Assembly (NCBI GenBank): GCA_021783215.1
Contig: JAJXUB010000009.1
Span: 1-38,145 of the forward strand
Length of the DNA stretch: 38,145 nucleotides
Reading direction: 5' to 3'
Source: Actinomycetes bacterium
Lineage (GTDB): Bacteria; Actinomycetota; Actinomycetes; Actinomycetales; Dermatophilaceae
Shown here: positions 24,504 through 32,300 of the stretch, one piece after another
How the letters are laid out: each line of letters opens with the position of its first letter
Position numbering within the stretch: position 1 is the stretch's first letter
Translations under genes and position numbers: made by a program
The notes under the pieces: model-generated
The model's database searches: none
The model's input: the letters and a program-made list of their open reading frames with translations, nothing else
What the model was told of the DNA's origin: nothing

Positions 24504-25904
24504 TCAGCGGTTACGTCGAGCGATCGCGGCCGAGAGGGCCGTCGCGAACCCGCACCACAGCGCGTATGCCGCGAGGCCGGCAGCCTTCCCCCGACCGTGG
24601 GGTAGCGCGCGGCGGGCGAGGTCGGTGGCGCTCACCGTCAGGGTCCCGCTCGCGAGTGCCGCTGCGCCGGGCGCGTGGGCTCGGAAGAAGAGACCCGACC
24701 ACGCGGCGTTCAGGGCCATGTCGGCCAGGAGCGCGCGCTCGTATGACGCGCCCTCGTCGTCTGCGGACTCGCAGACGACCGCGGCGGACACGATGGCGAC
24801 CTCCGTGTAGAGCGCGCTCCAGACGAGCGGGAAGGCCCACGGAGGTGGCTGCCATCGCGGCGTGGACAGCGACCGGTACCACCGGCTGTCCGGCGTGGTG
24901 AGCAGGGATCCGGTGAGGGCGGCCCCGCCGACGATCGCCGCGCTTCGTCGCAGCGACCGCCGCCAACGGGTCGGGTCGATGCCTTCCGTGGCGCGGCTGA
25001 CCGCCTCGTCGTAGCCCGTCCGGCCTTCAGCCGGTTCCGGCACCAACGACAGCAGGTCGTCCTCACGGCAGACGGCGTCGTGGACGAGGCTGCCGACGAG
25101 CGGCCGGGCGATGGCGGCCGGCACGGGGGTGACGAACCCCACCCAGTGGCTTGCGAGCCCGGGGGTGAGCACCGGCACGGTCGCGATGAAGCGCCGGCCC
25201 AGCCCGGTGTCGCGGGCGTACCGCCGCATCATCTCGGCGTAGGTGAGCACGTCCGGGCCACCGATGTCGAAGGTCCGGTTGAGGCTCGGATCGAGCGAGG
25301 CGGCCTCGGCGAGGTAGTGCACGACATCCGCGGCCGCGATCGGCTGGATCCGGTTGCGTAGCCACTTCGGCGCGACGAAGGCCGGGAGCCGTTCGGTGAG
25401 GTGGCGCAGCATGTCGAAGGAGGCCGATCCGTCGCCGAGGACGACGCCGGCCTGGAGGACCGCCGTGGGGACCCCGGAGGCCAGCAGGATGCGACCGACC
25501 TCGACGCGGGATGCCAGGTGCGGGCTCAGCGGGCCGTCGGGGTGGAGCCCGCCGAGGTAGACGATCCGCCGGACGTCGCTGGCAGCCGCCGCGGCCGCGA
25601 AGGTCTGCGCCATGGCACGGTCACGTCGGACGAAGTCACCGTCACCGTCCATGGAGTGCAGGAGGTAGTAGGCGACGTCGGCCCCGGCGAGCACCGTGCG
25701 GAGGTCGGTCCCGTCGGTGGCGTCCCCCGGGGCGACCTCGACCCGGTCCAGCCACTCGGCGCCGTTGAGCCGGCGCTCGTCGCGGGTCAGGACGCGGACC
25801 CGCCAGCCGCGCTCAAGGAGGGCGGGCACGAGGAGACCGCCGATGTAGCCGGTGGCCCCGGTGACGAGGGCAAGGCCGCGGGAAGCGTCGGGAGAGCTGG
25901 ACAT
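24504..25904 (-). CDS. Fusion of NAD(P)-binding epimerase-like domain and TspO/MBR domain
   Basis: 466-residue two-domain protein. Residues 1 to about 320 are an atypical SDR (YbjT/NmrA-like) with the dinucleotide motif ALVTGATGYIGG, DVAYYLLHSM, RIVYLGGL and RIQPIAAADVVHYL. After a basic linker, residues about 335-466 resemble TspO/MBR, a five-helix porphyrin-binding membrane protein: SRWYRSLSTPRWQPPPWAFP, VWSALY, ALNAAWSGLFF and the final helix ALWCGFATALSAAI. TspO proteins bind and can photodegrade porphyrins. The ATG at 25904 shares a base with the protease stop (TGATG), placing it as third gene of the CarH-like operon. That context fits a role in light or porphyrin stress; the reaction itself is unknown. 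Confidence 0.87.
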   Translation of the reverse strand: MSSSPDASRGLALVTGATGYIGGLLVPALLERGWRVRVLTRDERRLNGAEWLDRVEVAPGDATDGTDLRTVLAGADVAYYLLHSMDGDGDFVRRDRAMAQTFAAAAAASDVRRIVYLGGLHPDGPLSPHLASRVEVGRILLASGVPTAVLQAGVVLGDGSASFDMLRHLTERLPAFVAPKWLRNRIQPIAAADVVHYLAEAASLDPSLNRTFDIGGPDVLTYAEMMRRYARDTGLGRRFIATVPVLTPGLASHWVGFVTPVPAAIARPLVGSLVHDAVCREDDLLSLVPEPAEGRTGYDEAVSRATEGIDPTRWRRSLRRSAAIVGGAALTGSLLTTPDSRWYRSLSTPRWQPPPWAFPLVWSALYTEVAIVSAAVVCESADDEGASYERALLADMALNAAWSGLFFRAHAPGAAALASGTLTVSATDLARRALPHGRGKAAGLAAYALWCGFATALSAAIARRNR

Positions 25905-26632
25905 CAGGATCCGATCCGGAGGGCGGTTGGCAGGAGGAGGAGCATGCCGAGCGACCACGTGATGTGCGTGATGATCGGCCCGAGAACGCCACCGGTGACC
26001 CGGCGCTGGAGGCCGGTGACGAGACCGAGGGCGGGCGCCGCGAGGACGAGCAGCGGGATACCGGAGCCGAGCGACGTGAGGACATAGAGGGCGGTGCTCA
26101 CGGCGACCGCGTGTCGCCGGCCGATGGCGGCATACAGGGCGCCCCGGAAGTACAGCTCCTCGGCGACGCCGTTGACCGCCGTGAGGAGAGCCACGAGCAG
26201 CAGCGAGCCGAGCCGAGCGTGGTCCAGCAGGCGCTCGACGGGATCTCGCAACGGCGGGATGCGGCCGAGGACGAGAGCTCCGACGAGGAAGACTCCGACG
26301 AGCAGGGCGCCGAGCGCGAGGGACTGGACGACGGGCCGTGCCGGGTCGGTCCCGGCCCGGGTATGGGCGCGCCCCAGATGGAGCGGCCCCGAGGCGAATG
26401 CGCCCCCCGTCCAGACGGCGGCGAGTCCGGCCGTGGCCGCGTAGAAGGCGGGGTCGCCGCCCGGGATCCGCAGCGCGACGGCGAGCACGGTCGAACCGAC
26501 GAGGAACGTCGCGGCCGCAACGACCCGCCGACGCCGCAGGGCCCGGTCGCCTTCCCCATGGTCACGCGCGACCGGGTCGACGAGGGCAGCGACGGCGAAG
26601 CGGCGCAGCTCGGCGCACGGGCCGGCGATCAC
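25904..26632 (-). CDS. CPBP family intramembrane metalloprotease
   Basis: Membrane glutamic/metallo-protease of the CPBP (CAAX protease, Abi) family; 242 residues with about seven helices. The signature GVAEELYFRGALY (Glu158, Glu159, Arg163) is intact. A downstream His is in IITHITWSLGML, and the intermediate FxxxH-type element is less clear. GTG at 26632 overlaps the stop of the MerR-type gene by 4 bp, and the protease stop touches the next ATG, so three genes are coupled. CPBP proteins process prenylated or signalling proteins; the substrate here is unknown. Co-transcription with a light-type regulator suggests a stress role. Confidence 0.86.
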   Translation of the reverse strand: MIAGPCAELRRFAVAALVDPVARDHGEGDRALRRRRVVAAATFLVGSTVLAVALRIPGGDPAFYAATAGLAAVWTGGAFASGPLHLGRAHTRAGTDPARPVVQSLALGALLVGVFLVGALVLGRIPPLRDPVERLLDHARLGSLLLVALLTAVNGVAEELYFRGALYAAIGRRHAVAVSTALYVLTSLGSGIPLLVLAAPALGLVTGLQRRVTGGVLGPIITHITWSLGMLLLLPTALRIGS

Positions 26633-27516
26633 GTCGCCGGCCCTGTCGCGTAGCGCTCGAGGGCGGCGACGGTCAGGGGCAGGTCGGCAGGCAGTCGCGC
26701 TGCCCCGATGAGCGCGGCCAGATCGGTGTGCGCCCCGCGACCGCCGAGGGCCAGGGGCCAGGTGGCGGCAAGGCGGGCCAACGCAGCGACGTTCGACTCG
26801 ATGGGGACGCGCCGGCTGGCGGAGATGACGACGACCCGGGGAGCGACGGCCTCCGCGGCCTGCGCGATCGCCCCCGGCGGGGTGTCCGCGCCGAGAAACC
26901 GGACGCACCATCCCCGGCGCGACAGGAGGACGGCGAGGACGAGAAGGGGGATGTCATGGTGCTCCTGCGGCGGGCACGCGAGGACCGCGGAGGGTCGCCC
27001 GTCGCTCGGGTGCTCGAGACCGCGCGCGGCGATGCTCCGCCGCAGCAGCTGGCTCGCGAAGTGCTCGTGGGCGATGCTGAGCTCGCCCGCCGCCCACTGC
27101 CCACCGAGGTGCTCGAGGTAGCCCATGACGACATGGGTCACCGCGTCGTCAAGACCCACGAGGTCGATCGCCTCGTCCATCGCGCCGAGCAGTGCCGGGG
27201 CATCGAACCGTCGGACGGCGTCGTCGATGCGCGCGATGAGCGCGGGAACGTCCTCGCCCGTTGCCGTCGTTCGGGCAGGACGACCGTCGCCGCCTCGGAC
27301 CTGGGCGACGGCGTCCGAGATGGCGACCCCCCTGGTTCGCAGCGCGAGGACCCGTCGCCCGAGGTGTTCGTCGTCCGAGGTGTAGAGGCGGTAGCGGCCG
27401 GCCGACCGGGACGGGGAGAACAGGCCGTAGCGCCGCTCCCAGACCCGAAGGACGTCCGCGGAGACCCCGAGGCGCTCGGCAAGCTCGCCGATGCGCAGGG
27501 TCCCAGGAGTGTCCAC
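26629..27516 (-). CDS. CarH/LitR-type MerR regulator with B12-binding domain
   Basis: Probable adenosylcobalamin-dependent photoreceptor repressor; 295 residues, close to known CarH proteins. Residues 1-70 form a MerR winged helix-turn-helix (LRIGELAERLGVSADVLRVW, ERRYGL, GRYRLYT). A helical bundle follows with the W-x9-EH motif, Trp141 to Glu151-His152, which covers the upper face of B12. The Rossmann-like B12 domain holds CPPQEHHDIPL, where His187 aligns by eye with the cobalt-ligating His. In CarH, dark AdoCbl promotes DNA-binding tetramers and light breaks them. GTG at 27516 follows a TACGGT -10 element by six bases, suggesting a leaderless mRNA. It is divergent from the photolyase operon, its probable target. 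Confidence 0.92.
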   Translation of the reverse strand: MDTPGTLRIGELAERLGVSADVLRVWERRYGLFSPSRSAGRYRLYTSDDEHLGRRVLALRTRGVAISDAVAQVRGGDGRPARTTATGEDVPALIARIDDAVRRFDAPALLGAMDEAIDLVGLDDAVTHVVMGYLEHLGGQWAAGELSIAHEHFASQLLRRSIAARGLEHPSDGRPSAVLACPPQEHHDIPLLVLAVLLSRRGWCVRFLGADTPPGAIAQAAEAVAPRVVVISASRRVPIESNVAALARLAATWPLALGGRGAHTDLAALIGAARLPADLPLTVAALERYATGPAT

Positions 27517-27522
27517 GTCGCC

Positions 27523-27552
27523 ACCGTAGCGCGTCGGCACAACATTGGACAA
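27523..27552 (-). promoter_or_regulatory. Putative promoter of the CarH-like gene
   Basis: On the minus strand, TTGTCC (27552-27547) and TACGGT (27528-27523) are separated by 18 bp. Transcription would start at or next to the GTG at 27516, giving a leaderless transcript. The -35 lies inside the left 11-bp repeat, which would allow autorepression. Confidence 0.5.
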
Positions 27553-27563
27553 ACATTTGACAT
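27542..27563. promoter_or_regulatory. Two 11-bp direct repeats, candidate CarH operator
   Basis: ACATTGGACAA (27542-27552) and ACATTTGACAT (27553-27563) are adjacent 11-bp direct repeats agreeing at 9 of 11 positions (ACATTxGACAx). A weak third unit may precede them at 27531. MerR-type domains of Thermus CarH contact 11-bp direct repeats in tandem, by my recollection of the structural work. Each repeat holds one putative -35: TTGTCC of the regulator promoter and TTGACA of the rightward operon. Confidence 0.6.
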
Positions 27564-27585
27564 CCCTGGTCAGCAGGCGGATTCT
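27557..27585 (+). promoter_or_regulatory. Putative promoter of the photolyase/lipid operon
   Basis: A perfect TTGACA -35 (27557-27562), a 17-bp spacer and GATTCT (27580-27585) as a modest -10, matching TATAAT at positions 2, 3 and 6. A TGACGTCA palindrome (27585-27592) lies at the expected start region, and an AGGAGAG ribosome-binding site (27599-27605) precedes the ATG at 27612. Confidence 0.5.
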
Positions 27586-27611
27586 GACGTCACCGACCAG
27601 GAGAGAACCCC

Positions 27612-28040
27612 ATGCTGACCGTGCATCGCACCGTGACGACAACGACCCCGCCCGACCGGACGACCGCCTACCTCGCCGACTTCGAGAACGCGACCGAGTG
27701 GGACGCGGGCACGCTGTCGTGCGCCCGTACTCGCGGCGACGGGAGACCAGGGACCGTGTACCGCAACGTCTCGCGCTTCGCCGGCCGGGAGGTGGCCCTG
27801 GACTACACCGTCGAGTCCCTCACCGATGATGGGATCGTCCTCGTCGGCCGCAACCGGACGACGACGAGCACCGACAGGATCACCGTCCGCCCGCACGGGG
27901 CGGGCTCGGAGGTGGACTACCGCGCCGAGCTCAGCCTCAGCGGGCCGGCCAGGTTCGTCCAGCCCGTCGTGGGACTGCTCCTCGAACGACTCGGCGACCG
28001 TACTGCCGCCACGCTTCGTCAAGCCTTGGACCACCTGTGA
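27612..28040 (+). CDS. SRPBCC (START-like) family protein
   Basis: Small soluble protein (142 residues) with the SRPBCC helix-grip pattern: an opening strand TVHRTVTTTTPPDRTTAYLA, FENATEWD, alternating strands FAGREVALDYTVESL and SEVDYRAELSL, and a long C-terminal helix RFVQPVVGLLLERLGDRTAA. Such folds bind hydrophobic ligands such as lipids or polyketides; no catalytic motif is evident. It is the first gene of the six-gene operon facing the CarH-like regulator and is coupled to the photolyase by a GTGA overlap. Start ATG at 27612 with a strong AGGAGAG site. A role as lipid carrier for the downstream fusion enzyme is an attractive but untested inference. Confidence 0.8.
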   Translation: MLTVHRTVTTTTPPDRTTAYLADFENATEWDAGTLSCARTRGDGRPGTVYRNVSRFAGREVALDYTVESLTDDGIVLVGRNRTTTSTDRITVRPHGAGSEVDYRAELSLSGPARFVQPVVGLLLERLGDRTAATLRQALDHL

Positions 28041-29392
28041 CGAGCCTCCTCTGGCTCCGTCGCGACCTGCGCAGGGCAGACCACCCGGCGTTGGGAGCTG
28101 CCGCGAAGGACGGCCCCGTCGTCGTCGCCTTCGTCGTCGACCCCGCCGTGTGGACGGCGGCCGGCGCCGCCCGCCGAGCGTGGCTCGCGACGACCCTTCG
28201 CGCCACCGCGGCGGCATACGACGGGCGGCTCGTCCTTCGCCTCGGTGACCCGCGGGACGTTGTGCCGGCTCTCGCGCGGGAGGTCGGCGTGCGGTCCGTC
28301 CACGTCTCTCGCGAGACGACCCCGTTCGGGCGCCGCCGGGACGCGGTCGTGCAGGAGGCGCTGCGCGCCACGGGAGTCGCCTGGGTTGAGACCGGGTCGC
28401 CGTATGCCGTCTCCCCCGGCCTGGTCCGCACGGGGGACGGCGGGCCCTACCGGGTGTTCACCCCGTTCAGCCGGGCCTGGGCCCGGCACGGCTGGCCCGA
28501 GCCGGCACGCCGGCCCGCTGGCCGCCGGCTCGCCGACGTCCCGTCCGACCCCCGGGCGTGGGCCGTCGTCGGTGACGCGGCCTCGGCGGCAGGGCCGGTC
28601 CTGCCGCCGGCCGGGGAGGCAGCCGCGCTCCGGCGTTGGAGCGAGTTCCTCGACGAGGGGCTCGCGGCGTACGAGGAAGAGCGCGACCGCCCCGACCTCG
28701 ACGGCACCTCACGGATGTCTGCCTACCTCACGCTCGGCGTCGTCCACCCGCGGACCCTGCTCGCCGACCTCGCCGAGCGCCGCGGCCCGGGCCCCGAGCG
28801 GTTCCGCACGGAGCTGGCGTGGCGGGAGTTCTACGCCGATGTGCTGTGGCACCGCCCGGACAGCGCATGGTCGGACCTTCGGACGACGTTGCGGCACCTG
28901 GAGTACGACGACGCCGACGAGGCGCAGACGGCCTGGCGCGAGGGGCGCACGGGCTTCCCGTTCGTCGACGCCGGCATGCGCCAGCTCGCCGCGACCGGAT
29001 GGATGCACAACCGGCTGCGGATGGTCACGGCGAGCTTCTTCACCAAGGACCTGCACGGCTCGTGGCCCGCCGGAGCGCGGCACTTCCTCGACCACCTCAT
29101 CGACGGGGACATCGCCTCGAACAACCAGGGCTGGCAGTGGGTCGCCGGCACGGGAGCTGACGCGAGCCCGTACTTCCGGGTGTTCAACCCGGTCCGGCAG
29201 GGGGTCGCGCACGACCCCGAGGGTGACTTCGTCCGCCGCTGGGTCCCTGAGCTGCGCCACCTTGCCGGACCCGCGGCCCACGAGCCGTGGCGGCAGGACG
29301 ACGGCTACGCGCACGGCTACCCGCGACGGATCGTCGACCACGACGCGGAACGCCTCGACGCCCTTCGGCGCTACCGACAGGTCCCGGCATGA
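28037..29392 (+). CDS. phr: Deoxyribodipyrimidine photolyase (cryptochrome/photolyase family)
   Basis: Light-driven DNA repair enzyme, most like class I cyclobutane pyrimidine dimer photolyases; 451 residues. The N-terminal antenna domain starts MTSLLWLRRDLRRADHPAL and has HVSRETTPFGRRRD. The FAD domain has SRMSAYLTLGVVHPR, TELAWREFYADVLWH, FPFVDAGMRQLAATGWMHNR, RMVTASFFTKDL, DIASNNQGWQW and YFRVFNPVRQG, all characteristic of FAD and substrate binding. The electron-transfer tryptophans appear retained. GTG at 28037 and the final ATGA show 4-bp coupling on both sides. Position directly downstream of a CarH-type regulated promoter makes light induction likely. Confidence 0.95.
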   Translation: MTSLLWLRRDLRRADHPALGAAAKDGPVVVAFVVDPAVWTAAGAARRAWLATTLRATAAAYDGRLVLRLGDPRDVVPALAREVGVRSVHVSRETTPFGRRRDAVVQEALRATGVAWVETGSPYAVSPGLVRTGDGGPYRVFTPFSRAWARHGWPEPARRPAGRRLADVPSDPRAWAVVGDAASAAGPVLPPAGEAAALRRWSEFLDEGLAAYEEERDRPDLDGTSRMSAYLTLGVVHPRTLLADLAERRGPGPERFRTELAWREFYADVLWHRPDSAWSDLRTTLRHLEYDDADEAQTAWREGRTGFPFVDAGMRQLAATGWMHNRLRMVTASFFTKDLHGSWPAGARHFLDHLIDGDIASNNQGWQWVAGTGADASPYFRVFNPVRQGVAHDPEGDFVRRWVPELRHLAGPAAHEPWRQDDGYAHGYPRRIVDHDAERLDALRRYRQVPA

Positions 29393-32300
29393 CCTCGGGC
29401 AGCGGACGGCGCCGCGTCGCCGTCATCGGAAGCGGTGTGTCCGGGCTCCTCGCCGCCCACGTGCTCTCCCGGACCGACGACGTCACCCTCTTCGAGAGCG
29501 ACTCCCGGCTCGGCGGCCACGCGCACACCCACGACGTCGAGGTCGACGGGCGCACGCTCGCCGTCGACACCGGGTTCATCGTCCACAACGAGCGCACGTA
29601 CCCCACCCTGCTGCGTCTGTTCGCCGAGCTCGGCATCACCACCCAGGAGACCGACATGAGCATGTCCGTCTCCTGTCCGCAGGACGGGATCGAGTATGCC
29701 GGCGGCCAGGGACTGCGCGGCCTGCTCCCGTCATGGCGCACCCTCGGGAGGGTGGCGTACCTGCGGATGCTCGGCGAGGTCGCCCGGTTCCACCGCGCGG
29801 CGGCCCGGGTCCTCGCGTCGCCTCACGAGGGCGCCGGTGCCGAGGCCCTGACCCTCGGCGAGTTCCTCGACCGGAACGGGTTCTCCGAGGACTTCCAGCG
29901 CTGGTTCATGACACCGCTCGTGGCGGCGGTCTGGTCGTGCGAGCCCGCTGCGGCTCCGGACTACCCTGCGCGGCACCTGTTCACCTTCCTCGACCACCAC
30001 GGGATGCTCGGCGTCCTCGGCTCTCCGCCCTGGCGCACGGTGACCGGCGGCTCGCGCGCCTACGTGGAGGCCGTCGCGGCCGGGCTGCACGAGATCCGGC
30101 TCGGCACGCCCGTCCTCGGCGTGACCGAGCTCGCCGACGGCGTCCTGCTCGACCTCGGCGGCGGTCGCCGGGCCGCATACGACGCGGTCGTCGTCGCCAC
30201 CCACGCACCCCAGGCGCTGGCCATGCTGACCAACCCGACCGACCGGCAGCGGGACGTCCTCGGCGCCTTCGGCTACCAGACCAACGTCGCCCGGCTGCAC
30301 ACCGACACGAGCCTGCTCCCCCGGCACCGCCACGCGCGGGCCTCGTGGAACTACCTCGTCCCGGAGCGGGACCGTCCGGGGGAGGTCGTCGTGACGTACG
30401 ACCTGACCCGGCTTCAGCGGCTCACGGCCGCCAGCGGCACCCGGCTCCTGCTGACCCTCGGCGGCTCGGACCTCGTCGACCCCGACCGCGTCGTGGCGAC
30501 CATGTCCTACGCCCACCCGCTCTTCACCACGGATGCCGTTGCGGCACAACGTGACCTGCCGAGCATCAACACCGACCGCCTCGCCTTCGCGGGGGCCTAC
30601 CACGGGTGGGGCTTCCACGAGGACGGCGCGCTGTCGGGGCTGCGCGCGGCGGAGCGGCTGGGCGGGACGTGGGAGGCCGAACCGCGCCCGGCCGCGAAGG
30701 GGACGCCGGCCTCCCAGCCGATGCCCGTCCTCTACGAGACCACCATCCGGCACCAGCGCACGGCGCCGGTGCGGCACGCGTTCACCCACCGCTCCTACAC
30801 GTGGCTCGTCGACCTCGACCACCTGCCCGACCACGGGCTCCTCGGCCGGTTCGCGGCCCGCGACCACATCGGGGACCCTGAGCGCTCCATCCGGACCAAC
30901 ATCGACACCTTCCTTGCCGCACACGGGGTCGACCTCGCCGGCGGCACGATCCTCATGCTCGCCCAGGCCCGCGTCGCCGGCTTCTGCTTCAACCCGATCA
31001 CCGTCTTCTGGTGTCACGACGGGACCGGCCGGCTGGCCGGCGTCGTCGTCGAGGTGCACAACACCTATGGTGACCGCCACGCGTATCTCGTCAGGCCCGA
31101 CGCGAACGGACGGGCGAGCGTGGACAAGGCGCTCTACGTCTCACCGTTCAACGACGTCTCCGGCCGCTACCGTCTGCACCTGCCGCCCCCGGGGGAACGG
31201 CTGTCCATGGGAGTCGTCCTCGAGCGGGACGGTATGCCGCCCTTTGTCACGACCGTCCGGGGACGGGCGCTGCCGGCCAGCAGGTCCGCCGTTAGGCGCC
31301 TCGCGCTGCACCATCCGTGGGAACCTGTGGTCGTGGCAGCACGGATCCGGTGGCAGGGGGTCAGGCTGTGGGCCAAGCGGCTTCCGGTCGTTGACCGACC
31401 GGTCCACCCCGACCAGCCCGGCGCAGGCGCCCAGGGACACGTCGACGCCTCGGCGTGGCCCGACGTCGCCCGCGTCCCCCACGGCCCCCGCGCCGCGGTC
31501 GCCGGAGGCGTCGCCGAGCGGCTGTTCCGCGGCATCGTGCGCAGCCTCGACCTACGCGTCGAGCTCCCGGACGGCTCGACCCTCGGCCGTCAGCAGGACC
31601 GAGGACCGTTGCCACTGATGAGAGTCCACCGACCCACGGCTCTCTTCCGGCGAGTGGGGGCCGATGGCCTCATCGGGTTCGGGGAGTCCTACCTCGCCGG
31701 TGACTGGGACGCCGACGACCTCGCCGCGGTCCTCGGTGTCTTCGCGGCACGCCTGGACCGCCTCGTGCCCAGGCCGCTGCAACGGTTGCGGGCGGCCTAC
31801 GTCGCGCGTCACCCCGAGACCGAGCGGAACACCCCGGAGGGCTCCCGGACCAACATCGCCCGCCACTACGACCTGTCGAACGAGCTCTTCGCCGCGTTCC
31901 TCGACCCCTCGATGACGTACTCGAGCGCCCTGTTCGGCGACCTCCTCGGCGCGGGGCGCTACAGGCCGACGCGGGCCGACCTCATGAGCGCCCAGCACGC
32001 GAAGATCGACCGCCTCCTCGACCGGGCCGGCGTCCGGGACGGATCCCGGCTGCTCGAGATCGGCACGGGCTGGGGTGAGCTGGCCATCCGGGCGGCGCGT
32101 CGCGGCGCGGTCGTCCGCTCCGTGACGCTGTCCCGCGAGCAGCGAGACCTCGCCCGGGCCCGCGTCGAGCGCGCCGGCCTCGGCGACCGGGTCCGGATCG
32201 AGCTCCTCGACTACCGCTCCGTCGAGGGACGGTACGACGCCGTCGTGTCCGTCGAGATGGTCGAGGCCGTCGGCCTGGACTACCTCCCGGACTACTTCGC

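Noticed and set aside
29731-31080. A 449-codon open frame on the - strand
   Set aside because: Antisense to the three-domain fusion gene; no motifs, and no ribosome-binding site or promoter that would support it.
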